From: DATHZQ01 sp963823505
Lineage (GTDB): Bacteria > Actinomycetota > Acidimicrobiia > Spongiisociales > UBA5794
Direction: 5' to 3'
DNA length: 64,000 nt
NCBI GenBank assembly: GCA_963823505.1
Contig: CAWGLY010000001.1
Location: 1-64,000, forward strand
This document shows positions 43,702 through 52,090 of this stretch, one piece after another. How positions within the stretch are numbered: position 1 is the first letter of the stretch; every line of letters begins with the position of its first letter. The translations under genes were made by a program, and so were the position numbers. The notes beneath the pieces were generated by a model. The model ran no database searches. It was not told the DNA's origin and saw only the letters and a list, made by a program, of their open reading frames with translations.

Positions 43702-44097
43702 TCAGGTTCCTTGGTTGTCGGCTCCGTATGGGTCGTCAACACGCACACGGTGGATGGTGATTCCCACTGATTGGGCAAACCGCAGTGCGCCAGGCTTCTC
43801 CACCGAGATCTCAAGCTCGCGAATCTTCGGTTCGGTGGCGAAACACACGTCCGCCAACTCTTGCACGAGGCGTTCGACGAGAAACGGCCGGCCGGCCTCG
43901 ATGTGGGCGATCATGGCCTTCGTGATGGTCCGATAGTTGGCAGCATCGTCGATGGTGTCGCTGCGGGCCGCCGCATGCGTATCCACCCAGAACGTGGCGT
44001 TGACGCGCACCGTCTGCGGGTTGGCTTGCTCCTCTGGCTTGATGCCGATGATGCCCTGGACTTCGAGATTGGTGATGTGGATGCGATCGAGAGTCAT
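43702..44097 (-). CDS. folB: Dihydroneopterin aldolase
   Basis: A 131-residue protein with the FolB fold: DRIHITNLEVQGIIGIKPEE at the start, DTIDDAANYRTI, the catalytic-pocket segment FLVERLVQELAD with the conserved Glu, and ISVEKPGALRFAQSVGITI with the catalytic Lys (the family K-P motif). It converts dihydroneopterin to hydroxymethyl-dihydropterin, the substrate of FolK encoded directly downstream. ATG 44097 lies 20 bp after the upstream reductase gene. Confidence 0.93.
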   Translation of the reverse strand: MTLDRIHITNLEVQGIIGIKPEEQANPQTVRVNATFWVDTHAAARSDTIDDAANYRTITKAMIAHIEAGRPFLVERLVQELADVCFATEPKIRELEISVEKPGALRFAQSVGITIHRVRVDDPYGADNQGT

Positions 44098-44117
44098 GGG
44101 GTGGAAGCGTAGGGGGG

Positions 44118-44849
44118 TCAGACGAGGTGGCCGCCGCCGTCCACTCTGATGATCTCGCCGGTGATGAAGTCGTTGCGGACCAGCGCAACCACCGCAGCGG
44201 CCACGGGCTCTGTGCCGCCGACGTGCTGCAACGGAAGCTGAGCCGCCAGGGATTGCGCATATCCGTCGTCCTCGCCTGGAGGGGGAAGGATCACGCCGAG
44301 AGCCACGGCGTTGACGCGGATGTGTGGCCCGAGCGCCACCGCAGCAGTACGGGTGAGGGTGTCCACGCCTCCTTTGGCGATGACGTAGCCAAAACGCTTC
44401 CGGTACGGCGTCATGGTCTTCACGTCGGTGACGTTGACGATCGCACCTTCCATCTCCTCGGGAAGAGCAGCAGCAAAGGCCTGGGTCAAGAACATCGGGC
44501 TCAACAACGTGAGGTCCAGGGTGCTGCGCACACCGTCGAGGGTTGCAGTCTCGAGCGTGTCCTCGGGGAACCCCGATGCGCTGTTGATCAGGATGGAGAT
44601 CGGGCCGAGCGCCGCCGTCGCCGCCTCGATGAGACTGGCTGCCACAGCAGGGTCGCTGAGGTTCGCGGCGCCAATGGCCGCTCTGCCGCCCACATCCGTT
44701 ACGGCTGCGGCGGCTTCTTCTGCAGGACCCGCGGACCGATTGTAGTGGATGTAGACGTTGGCGCCCGCACCGGCGAGGGCGAGCGTGAGGGCCCTTCCCA
44801 CCCGGGTTGCCCCGCCGGTGACGAGAGCATTGCGACCTTCGATCTCCAT
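44118..44849 (-). CDS. folM: Pteridine reductase-type SDR (FolM/PTR1-like)
   Basis: A 243-residue short-chain dehydrogenase. The cofactor motif is TGGATRVG (residues 11-18), the TGxxxRxG form seen in pteridine reductases rather than the general TGxxxGxG. The usual catalytic Ser is replaced by Asp (NVTDVKT) while YVIAK keeps Tyr and Lys, again as in PTR1/FolM. Such enzymes reduce dihydrobiopterin, dihydromonapterin or dihydrofolate using NADPH. Standing first in a folB-folKE operon strongly supports this. No dihydrofolate reductase or folP is in the window. Confidence 0.82.
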   Translation of the reverse strand: MEIEGRNALVTGGATRVGRALTLALAGAGANVYIHYNRSAGPAEEAAAAVTDVGGRAAIGAANLSDPAVAASLIEAATAALGPISILINSASGFPEDTLETATLDGVRSTLDLTLLSPMFLTQAFAAALPEEMEGAIVNVTDVKTMTPYRKRFGYVIAKGGVDTLTRTAAVALGPHIRVNAVALGVILPPPGEDDGYAQSLAAQLPLQHVGGTEPVAAAVVALVRNDFITGEIIRVDGGGHLV

Positions 44850-44936
44850 GACGCCACCCTACCCACGGGGCCCGTTGCAGGCCGCCATCGTCGCACATGC
44901 ACCTGCGTCGTCCCGGTTGGGACTATCTTTGCGCCG

Positions 44937-45551
44937 GTGAGCAGGCAAGATCCAAAACACGGTCGCTGGATTCTCCCCCTCGTCATCGCCGGGCTGGTGG
45001 GATTCACGTACCTCTTCGTCAACGCACTCCCTCCGTCCGATTCCACGGACACGACAGGGGACACCACCGCGACGACTGTACCGGGAGACGGTACGGATGG
45101 CGGCACGGGCGACGGGACCGACGGTGACGGCACCGACACCGGATCGACCACGACGATCCCCGACGACGCTGCGGTGTTCCTGCTCGCCACAGATGACTAC
45201 TCGATTCGCACGGCAGAGCTTGCGGCGGAAGCTCAGCGCATCAACGACGACTGGGATGCACGTACCGCAGACTTCGGCGATACCAGGGACGCCCTGACCG
45301 AGGTGCAGAATCAGACGGCGGCACTCGCAACCGAAATCAGCGATCAAGTGGTTCCCGAGGCGGCGACCGAGGCATGGAACGTGGTGATCACGTCTGCGCA
45401 GACCATGACAACGGCAGCAGCCGACATGCTCGACGGTCTGGTCAACTCGTCAACGGCGGACAAACGACTTGGTGCGCTCGACACCTACGTCACGACAGCA
45501 GCGGACCTCGAGAGCGGTCTCGACTTGTCGAGGAGTGCTGTCGGGGGCTGA
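44937..45551 (+). CDS. Membrane-anchored protein with Thr/Asp/Gly-rich linker
   Basis: A 204-residue protein with a short basic N-terminus, one transmembrane helix (WILPLVIAGLVGFTYLFV), an acidic low-complexity linker of Gly, Asp and Thr (about 33-75), and an extracellular helical domain of about 125 residues (RTAELAAEAQRINDDWDART onward). It could sit in the cell envelope; the function is unknown. The start is GTG 44937, divergent from the folate operon across an 87-bp gap. Confidence 0.7.
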   Translation: MSRQDPKHGRWILPLVIAGLVGFTYLFVNALPPSDSTDTTGDTTATTVPGDGTDGGTGDGTDGDGTDTGSTTTIPDDAAVFLLATDDYSIRTAELAAEAQRINDDWDARTADFGDTRDALTEVQNQTAALATEISDQVVPEAATEAWNVVITSAQTMTTAAADMLDGLVNSSTADKRLGALDTYVTTAADLESGLDLSRSAVGG

Positions 45552-45777
45552 CGCCGCCGACGCACGACACGGCCGCAGCGCGAAGGCCACCTGCAGCCCT
45601 CTCTCCGCTGCCAATTGGCGGCGGGTGCCGCAGCCCTGTTGTCACCGGCCCCAACCTTGCGCGGCCCTCCGGTGCAACCGGAACTGGACACCCACGTAGG
45701 TGAGACACCTGGTGGCGGCCATCCTGTCCGTTCCGATATGGGTCGCTCGACCAATCCTGGTCATGAGGTGAGAAGCG

Positions 45778-45807
45778 AACGGGGGGCGGCTGTAGCCGCC
45801 CCCCGTT
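45778..45807 (-). terminator. Hairpin downstream of glnII
   Basis: Perfect 13-bp stem (arms AACGGGGGGCGGC and its complement, loop TGTA), 28 bp past the glnII stop. No strong T-run follows, so termination may be imperfect, but the GC-rich stem is typical for actinobacterial terminators. The rest of the gap 45552-45835 shows nothing else recognisable. Confidence 0.7.
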
Positions 45808-45835
45808 GGTCGTACCTGCGCTCCCGCAGTGGGAC

Positions 45836-46840
45836 TCAGCCCTGCTCGAGCGCCGAGCACACGGTGTCCGTGATGAGCCTCGTCACGACGTACGGATCGC
45901 AGTTGGCGTTGGGACGCCGATCTTCGATGTACCCCTTCTGCTCCTGCTCGACCTGCCATGGAATCCGCACGGAGGCACCACGGTCGGAGACGCCGTAGCT
46001 GTATTCGGTCCACGGTGCGGTCTCGTGGAGACCGGTGAGACGGCGCTCGATACCGGCGCCGTAGCTCTCGATGTGGAGATCGGCCTTCTTCCCCAACGCC
46101 TCACACGCCGCGATGATCGGCGGATACGACTCCCGCATCTCCTTGGTGGAGAAGTTGGTGTGGGCACCCGCACCGTTCCAGTCGCCTTCGACAGGCTTGG
46201 GGTTGAGGTGAGCTGAGATGTCGTAGTCCTCGGCAACCCGATACAGCAGCCAGCGGGAGAGCCACAGCTGGTCGGAGACCGCCACCGGGTCGAGCGGGCC
46301 GACCTGGAACTCCCATTGACCGATCATCACCTCGGCGTTGGTGCCGGAGATCTCGATCCCGGCTTCCATGCACGCCGTCGTGTGCGCCTCAACCACATCT
46401 CGGCCCCAGATCTCGTCGGCGCCGACACCGCAGTAGTAGCCACCCTGCGGCGCCGGGTAGCCGCCGACCGGCCACCCATGCGGCCTGCCGTCCTTGAAGA
46501 AGGTGTACTCCTGCTCGATGCCAAACCAAGGCTCGTGGTCCTTGTAGCGCTCGTAGGTCGCCAGGCAATCGGCTCTGGTGTTGGTGGTGTGTGGCGTCAT
46601 GTCGGTGTTGAGGACTTCGCACATCACCAGGACGTCGTCACCACCGCGGATCGGGTCGGGCTTGACCAGAACGGGTTTCAGCACGCAGTCCGAATCGCTC
46701 CCTGGCGCCTGCTCGGTCGATGAGCCGTCAAAACCCCAGATGGGGGGCTCGGCGCCGTCGGGAACGACCTTTGTCTTCGATCGCAGTTTGCCGGTGGGCT
46801 TCTGCCCGTCGATCCATATGTACTCAGCCCGGTATGGCAT
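45836..46840 (-). CDS. glnII: Glutamine synthetase type II
   Basis: A 334-residue GSII (eukaryote-like) glutamine synthetase. It has YIWIDGQKPTGKLRSKTKV and WGFDGSSTEQA at the start, the metal-site IEQEYTFF and GTNAEVMIGQWEFQVGP, and NGAGAHTNFST. It makes glutamine from glutamate, ammonia and ATP. GSII is present in many Actinobacteria beside GSI and is a typical GlnR target. ATG 46840 has GAGGAGACGG upstream; the site at 46904-46941 lies 64 bp before the start. Confidence 0.95.
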   Translation of the reverse strand: MPYRAEYIWIDGQKPTGKLRSKTKVVPDGAEPPIWGFDGSSTEQAPGSDSDCVLKPVLVKPDPIRGGDDVLVMCEVLNTDMTPHTTNTRADCLATYERYKDHEPWFGIEQEYTFFKDGRPHGWPVGGYPAPQGGYYCGVGADEIWGRDVVEAHTTACMEAGIEISGTNAEVMIGQWEFQVGPLDPVAVSDQLWLSRWLLYRVAEDYDISAHLNPKPVEGDWNGAGAHTNFSTKEMRESYPPIIAACEALGKKADLHIESYGAGIERRLTGLHETAPWTEYSYGVSDRGASVRIPWQVEQEQKGYIEDRRPNANCDPYVVTRLITDTVCSALEQG

Positions 46841-46903
46841 AGCTGTCCGTCTCCTCGTGTGCGCGTGACTGCCTGCTTGAGGGCATGATGATGGCAACAC
46901 GCA

Positions 46904-46941
46904 GTTTCTACCCGGTAACTGCCCTGTGAACGCTGTGTTTC
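46904..46941. promoter_or_regulatory. GlnR-box-like array between glnII and glnA
   Basis: Four 5-mers at exact 11-bp spacing: GTTTC (46904), GTAAC (46915), GTGAA (46926), GTTTC (46937). On the minus strand this reads GAAAC-n6-TTCAC-n6-GTTAC-n6-GAAAC. The last pair matches the actinobacterial GlnR consensus gTnAC-n6-GaAAC perfectly, and the other two are half-site matches. It lies between the divergent starts of glnII and glnA, where GlnR would control both. Confidence 0.75.
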
Positions 46942-47057
46942 AGGTCCACGCCGGGCTGGACCATCGACCGCCGCCCGGCATACGATGACGGCACGAGCCG
47001 GCGGAGTGGTGAATCGCCGGCGCGAGCCGCCGCCAGTCCGCAGTACCAGGAGGCCGA

Positions 47058-48365
47058 ATGGGCAACGAGCGACAGTACGTGCTCCGCACCGTGGAAGAAC
47101 GCGGTGTGCGGTTCATCCGCCTGTGGTTCACCGACATCTTGGGGCTGCTCAAGTCGTTTGCCATCACCCCTGCAGAGCTGGAGACGGCTTTCGAGGAAGG
47201 CATGCGCTTCGACGGCTCGGCCATCGACGGCTTCTCCCGCCGCCACGAGACCGAGATGCTGGCACGGCCCGATCCGACGACATTTCAGATCCTGCCGTGG
47301 CGCGACGGAGATGCCGGGGTCGCCAGGATGTTCTGCGACATCGAGACCGCGGAGGGTGAGCCGTTCGAGGGCGACCCGCGCTGGGTGTTGCGCCGCAACC
47401 TCGAACGTGCGCACGAGCTCGGGTACAGCTTCTACGTCGGACCCGAGATCGAGTACTTCTACTTTCGCGACTCGGGACCGAAGCCGAAGGTCCTCGATCG
47501 TGGCGGATACTTCGATCTGACCCCGCTCGATGTGGCTCAGGAGTACCGGCGCCGCACCATCATCACCTTGGAACGGCTGGGCATCCCCGTCGAGTCTTCG
47601 CATCACGAGGTCTCGCCGAGCCAGCACGAACTCGACCTGCGCCACACCGATGCGCTCACGATGGCGGACAACATCGTCACGACACGGTTGGCGGTCAAGG
47701 AGGTGGCGATGGAGCACGACATCTACGCCACGTTCATGCCCAAGCCGCTCGAGGGCTACGACGGCAGCGGCATGCACCTGCATCTGTCGCTGTTCCAGGA
47801 CGACGAGAACGTCTTCTACGAGGAAGACGCCGAGTACGGGTTGTCCAAGGTGGCTCGCGGCTTCATTGCAGGACTGCTCCACCACGGACGAGAGATCACC
47901 GCCGTCACCAATCAGTGGGTCAACTCCTACAAGCGCTTGGTCACCGGCTTCGATGCGCCCGTGTACGAGCAGTGGGGCCGTCACGACCAATCTGCCGTCG
48001 TGCTCGTGCCGTCTGCGAAGAAGGGAAAGGCCAACGCAAGCCGGATCGAATATCGGTCACCCGACGGGGCGTGCAACCCCTACCTCGCGTTTTCGCTGAT
48101 CCTCGCTGCAGGGCTCGCCGGCATCGAAAACGGGTACGAGCTCCCCGAGGAGGCCGCTGAGGGGCCGACTGCCGCGGCCGGCGTCCACCGCCTGCCGAGC
48201 AACCTGGCAGAGGCCCTCGACGAGATGGAGCGATCGGACCTCGTGCGGGCCACGCTCGGCGAGCACGTGTTCGAGTGGTTTCTCCGCAACAAGCGCGAGG
48301 AGTGGGAGGCGTACCAGAGCCATGTGTCGCAGTTCGAGCTGAAGGCCTACCTGCCGGTGCTCTGA
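47058..48365 (+). CDS. glnA: Glutamine synthetase type I
   Basis: A 435-residue GSI with the beta-grasp N-terminus, MRFDGSAIDGF, the GPEIEYFYF metal site, SPSQHELDLRH, GSGMHLHLSL and the C-terminal PYLAFSLILAAGLAGIE. There is no adenylylation-type NLYDLP tyrosine motif; the matching region reads VHRLPSNLAEAL, so it is the GSI-alpha form, controlled transcriptionally or by feedback rather than by GlnE. The ribosome site is CCAGGAGG. Its stop overlaps the glnR-like start (TGATG). Confidence 0.94.
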   Translation: MGNERQYVLRTVEERGVRFIRLWFTDILGLLKSFAITPAELETAFEEGMRFDGSAIDGFSRRHETEMLARPDPTTFQILPWRDGDAGVARMFCDIETAEGEPFEGDPRWVLRRNLERAHELGYSFYVGPEIEYFYFRDSGPKPKVLDRGGYFDLTPLDVAQEYRRRTIITLERLGIPVESSHHEVSPSQHELDLRHTDALTMADNIVTTRLAVKEVAMEHDIYATFMPKPLEGYDGSGMHLHLSLFQDDENVFYEEDAEYGLSKVARGFIAGLLHHGREITAVTNQWVNSYKRLVTGFDAPVYEQWGRHDQSAVVLVPSAKKGKANASRIEYRSPDGACNPYLAFSLILAAGLAGIENGYELPEEAAEGPTAAAGVHRLPSNLAEALDEMERSDLVRATLGEHVFEWFLRNKREEWEAYQSHVSQFELKAYLPVL

Positions 48366-49018
48366 TGTTTGTGGCAATCTTCCCTCCCACTCCGAGCCAG
48401 GCATTGATTGGGGCGCTTCTCGAGGCCGGCATTCAGCCAGTCCCGATCGAGTCCCTCGGGGACGTGGCCAAGCGCAAGCCGGAGAGCGGATGGGCCGCCG
48501 CCGTTGTGGAGATCCATGACGACCTGGGGCTGGTCCTGGGCATGGGCGCCAAGCTGCGCACCGAACTCGAGCTGCCCGTTTTACTCGTTGCAGACCGCAC
48601 CAGGACCTTGGACCTCGGCGAAACCGAGGCCTGCGACGACTTCATCCTCTCCCCCATCGACGGCGCCGAGCTCGTGGTTCGGCTGCATCGCCTGGCCGGG
48701 TCGCCTGGGCTCGAGGGCGGAGCCGAGGACGTGATCCGGCATGGCGACTTGGAGCTCAACACGGCGACCTATCAGGCGACCGTCGGGGGCGAGCCGCGGG
48801 ACCTGACGTACATGGAATACGAGCTGCTCCGCTTCTTCGTGGAGAACCAGGGCCGGGTGTGGAGCCGGGAGCAGATCCTGTCGCGGGTGTGGGGCTATGA
48901 CTATTTCGGCGGCTCCAGGACCGTCGACGTCCACGTCCGCAGGCTGCGAGCCAAACTCGGCGAAGAGCGCAGCCGCTGGATCGTCACGGTCCGCAGCGTC
49001 GGCTACCGCTTCGGTTGA
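48365..49018 (+). CDS. glnR: GlnR-like orphan response regulator
   Basis: A 217-residue OmpR/PhoB-type regulator. The C-terminal winged helix (LTYMEYELLRFF...GYDYFGGSRTVDVHVRRL) is very close to actinobacterial GlnR. The receiver has lost the phosphorylation pocket: the N-terminal acidic pair is absent (VAIFPPTP), the phospho-acceptor Asp is Glu49 and the conserved Lys is Ser96. That also fits GlnR, which works without a kinase. No histidine kinase gene is adjacent. Overlap with glnA indicates co-expression. Confidence 0.85.
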   Translation: MFVAIFPPTPSQALIGALLEAGIQPVPIESLGDVAKRKPESGWAAAVVEIHDDLGLVLGMGAKLRTELELPVLLVADRTRTLDLGETEACDDFILSPIDGAELVVRLHRLAGSPGLEGGAEDVIRHGDLELNTATYQATVGGEPRDLTYMEYELLRFFVENQGRVWSREQILSRVWGYDYFGGSRTVDVHVRRLRAKLGEERSRWIVTVRSVGYRFG

Positions 49019-49118
49019 ACGGGCGGTACATGGGCGTCTCCTCGGAGTCCGGTCCGTTTCGGGACCACCGCCCCTGCCTATCCGCACTAGGCTCGATTGC
49101 GTCTGCCTGAGGAGTCGT

Positions 49119-50000
49119 GTGTCGAAGCCCAAGAAGACCATCGAGATTGCATCGACGCTGCCGGCGGGGGCCGACGACCCCGTCTTCAAATCGATGCCGG
49201 CCGGGATCGAGAACTACACGGCGACGGGAAGGCTCAAGAAGGCGTTCTACGAAACGGAGCTGGCGCGGATCCAGGAGGAGTTGGTCAAGCTCCAGTACTG
49301 GGTCCAGCAGAAGGGCCTCAAGGTGGCGATCGTGTTCGAAGGTCGCGGCTCGGCCGGCAAAGGTGGTGTGATCAAGCGCATCACCGAGCGGACCAGCTCC
49401 CGAATTGTCCGCGTTGTCGCTCTCCCCAAACCCACGGAGCGCGAACGCACCCAGTGGTATTTCCAGCGCTACGTGACTCATCTCCCTGCCGCAGGCGAGA
49501 TGGTCTTGTTCGACCGGAGTTGGTACAACCGGTCCAACGTCGAATGGGTCATGGGGTTCTGCAGCGAGCAGGAGCATCAGGAGTTCTTGCGGAGCTGTCC
49601 CGAGTTCGAGCGGATGCTGGTGCGGTCGGGCATCATCCTGCTCAAGTACTGGTTCTCCGTCAGCTGGGAAGAGCAACGCCGCCGCTTCGAGTCGCGCAAC
49701 GAGGAGCCGCTGAAGCGGTGGAAGCTGTCCGACATGGACCTCGAAGAGCACCGTCTCTACGTGCGCTACTCGATGGCGAAGGACACCACATTCCAGTACA
49801 CGGACATCAAGCAGGCACCGTGGTTCGTCGTGCCCTCAGACGACAAGCGCACAGCACGACTCAACTGCATGAGCCACATCTTGTCGCAGATCCCGTATGA
49901 AGACGTCGTTCCCGACCCGGTCGACCTCCCGGACCGCAAGGATCTTCCCTACGTGCGCCCCCCGATGCACGAGCAGACGTTCATCCCCGACGAGTACTGA
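49119..50000 (+). CDS. ppk2: Polyphosphate kinase 2 family protein
   Basis: A 293-residue PPK2. The P-loop is GRGSAGKG (residues 75-82) within IVFEGRGSAGKGGVIKRI; most class I enzymes have Asp in place of Gly77. FDRSWYNR is Walker B, and the lid has KRWKLSDMDLE. PPK2 enzymes transfer phosphate between polyphosphate and nucleotides. GTG 49119 is supported by GAGGAG five bases upstream. It lies 100 bp after glnR on the same strand. Confidence 0.9.
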   Translation: MSKPKKTIEIASTLPAGADDPVFKSMPAGIENYTATGRLKKAFYETELARIQEELVKLQYWVQQKGLKVAIVFEGRGSAGKGGVIKRITERTSSRIVRVVALPKPTERERTQWYFQRYVTHLPAAGEMVLFDRSWYNRSNVEWVMGFCSEQEHQEFLRSCPEFERMLVRSGIILLKYWFSVSWEEQRRRFESRNEEPLKRWKLSDMDLEEHRLYVRYSMAKDTTFQYTDIKQAPWFVVPSDDKRTARLNCMSHILSQIPYEDVVPDPVDLPDRKDLPYVRPPMHEQTFIPDEY

Positions 50001-50029
50001 GAGGGTCATGGCTCGGCGTCGCAGAGCCC

Positions 50030-51544
50030 TCAGCCGAAGGTTATGCCCTGGGACAGGGGGAGATCGTCGCTCCAGTTGACGGTGACGGTCTGGCGGCGCA
50101 TGTAGACCTTCCAGGCATCCGAACCGGACTCACGGCCCCCGCCGGTCTCCTTCTCGCCGCCAAACGCACCACCGATCTCCGCACCCGACGTGCCGATGTT
50201 GACGTTGGCGATGCCGCAGTCCGACCCTTCGTGGGACAAGAACTGCTCTGCCGTGCGCATGGAGTCGGTGAAGATGGCCGACGACAGCCCTTGCGGGACG
50301 TTGTTGTGAATGGCCATCGCCTCGTCGAAGGTGTCGAACTCGATGAGGTACAGGATCGGCGCAAAGGTCTCGACTTCGAGGATCGCAGCGTCGGCCGGCA
50401 TCTTGATGATGGTCGGCTCGACGAAGTACCCGGGCCGGTCGAGGGCGTTGCCACCGAACAGCACCTCTCCCCCCTGCTCCTTGGCGATCCCCACCGCGGC
50501 GACAAACGTGTCGACGGCAGCCTGATTGATCAGCGGGCCCATCAGCGTGTCGTCGGCGAGCGGATCGCCGATCGTCACCTGGGCGTATACCTCGGCGAGC
50601 CGCTTGGCGAGCTGGTCGGAGATCCCGCGATGCGTGATGAGCCGTCGCAATGAGGTGCAGCGCTGACCGGCCGTGCCGACTGCGGCGAAAAGGGCGCCTC
50701 TGGTGGCCAGATCAGGATCGGCGTCGTCCATGACGACGATGGCATTGTTGCCGCCGAGCTCCAAGAGGGAGCGGCCCAGGCGCTTGGCGACTGCCGTACC
50801 CACCTTCTCACCCATGGTGCACGAGCCCGTCGCCGAGATGAGGGGGACCCGGCGGTCGTTGATCAACCGATCACCCACCGTGGAGCCGCGTCCGATCGTG
50901 AGCCCGAACACGCTCTCGAAGCCCGAGCCCTCCATCACCTCGTGCACGATATTCGTGACGGCCACCGCAGCGAGCGGCGTTTGCGAAGAGGGTTTCCAGA
51001 TGATGGAGTCACCGCACACGGCAGCGATGAGCGCATTCCAGCTCCACACCGCCACCGGGAAGTTGAACGCCGTGACGACGCCGACGGGCCCGAGCGGATG
51101 CCACTGCTCGTACAGCCGGTGCCGGGGACGCTCCGACGTCATGGTGAGGCCGTAGAGCTGGCGGGACAACCCCACGGCGAAGTCGGCCACGTCGACCATC
51201 TCCTGGACCTCGCCCTCGCCCTCCGCCTTGATCTTGCCGTTCTCGAGCGCAACCAGCGCCCCGAGGGGCTCCTTGTACTCTCTGAGGGCATTGCCGATCC
51301 GGCGCACGTAGTCGCCGCGGCGAGGTGCGGGCAGCATCCGCCACTCCTCGAAGGCCTCGATCGACTCTTCCACAGCTACGTCGTAATCGTCCACGGTTGC
51401 CTGGATGACGCCTGCGATCGCTTCGCCGGTCGCAGGGTTCACGCTCGTCAGTACGTCGCCTGAGGGGGCTCTCCAGCCGCCGACGTAGAGCCCCGAGTTC
51501 TCATCGGACAGACCGAGTGCGGAGAGGATGGCGTCACGATTCAC
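50030..51544 (-). CDS. Aldehyde dehydrogenase, ALDH7 family (aminoadipate-semialdehyde dehydrogenase-like)
   Basis: A 504-residue aldehyde dehydrogenase. VTAFNFPVAVWSWN, the Glu motif LELGGNNAIVV, the catalytic Cys in GTAGQRCTSLRRL, and the C-terminal SGAEIGGAFGGEKETGGGRE are all as in ALDH7 (antiquitin). These enzymes oxidise alpha-aminoadipate semialdehyde (lysine breakdown) and related aldehydes. GTG 51544 is chosen because GGAGG lies 5 nt upstream. No lysine pathway gene is nearby. Confidence 0.92.
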   Translation of the reverse strand: MNRDAILSALGLSDENSGLYVGGWRAPSGDVLTSVNPATGEAIAGVIQATVDDYDVAVEESIEAFEEWRMLPAPRRGDYVRRIGNALREYKEPLGALVALENGKIKAEGEGEVQEMVDVADFAVGLSRQLYGLTMTSERPRHRLYEQWHPLGPVGVVTAFNFPVAVWSWNALIAAVCGDSIIWKPSSQTPLAAVAVTNIVHEVMEGSGFESVFGLTIGRGSTVGDRLINDRRVPLISATGSCTMGEKVGTAVAKRLGRSLLELGGNNAIVVMDDADPDLATRGALFAAVGTAGQRCTSLRRLITHRGISDQLAKRLAEVYAQVTIGDPLADDTLMGPLINQAAVDTFVAAVGIAKEQGGEVLFGGNALDRPGYFVEPTIIKMPADAAILEVETFAPILYLIEFDTFDEAMAIHNNVPQGLSSAIFTDSMRTAEQFLSHEGSDCGIANVNIGTSGAEIGGAFGGEKETGGGRESGSDAWKVYMRRQTVTVNWSDDLPLSQGITFG

Positions 51545-51589
51545 AGGGACCTCCAAGAACCAGCGGGAGAGCCCGATGCTAGGGGATCG

Positions 51590-51970
51590 TCACCGCGCCG
51601 CGATCACTTCGATCTCGATCAGCGCACCGAGGGGCAGCGCTGCCACCTGGAACGTGGAGCGAGCAGGCTTGGCGGCTGCGACGTACGACCCGTAAGCCTC
51701 GTTGACCGCACTGAAGTCGTCGATGTCGTTGAGGAAGATGGTGGTCTTGACGATGTCGCCGTAGCCAAGATCGAGGTCGGCGAGGATCGACCCGAGGTTC
51801 TTCATCACCTGGTGGCACTCGGCGACCACCCCGCCCTGAGCGATGCCACCTGAGGCGGTGTCGTAGCCGACCTGTCCGGAGATGAAGACGAAGCCGTTGG
51901 CCTCTGTGGCGACGGAGTACGGTCCCGCTGCCGGCGGCGCAGACGGTGGCTGATGGATGGTCTTGGGCAT
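51590..51970 (-). CDS. ridA: RidA family protein
   Basis: A 126-residue RidA/YER057c/UK114 protein: PPAAGPYSVATEANGFVFISGQVG at the start and LGALIEIEVIAAR at the end. The Arg that grips the imine substrate is in the PARSTF motif (KPARSTFQVAAL). RidA hydrolyses reactive 2-aminoacrylate-type imines. ATG 51970 is the natural start. It lies 45 bp upstream of the ALDH7 gene and may be transcribed with it. Confidence 0.92.
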   Translation of the reverse strand: MPKTIHQPPSAPPAAGPYSVATEANGFVFISGQVGYDTASGGIAQGGVVAECHQVMKNLGSILADLDLGYGDIVKTTIFLNDIDDFSAVNEAYGSYVAAAKPARSTFQVAALPLGALIEIEVIAAR

Positions 51971-52090
51971 GGCGAAGGGCTCCGATCCTCGGGACGTCGT
52001 GCAGGAACCCACCCTAGAACGCGGTGCGTGGCGCGATTGAGCCTTGAAACCGATGGAGCAACGAACGCCGCTTGTCGCAGCGGTCAGCGG

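Noticed and set aside
50001..50029. Terminator between ppk2 and the ALDH7 gene
   Set aside because: The 29-bp gap has only a weak imperfect stem (GGCTC/GAGCC) and no T-run.
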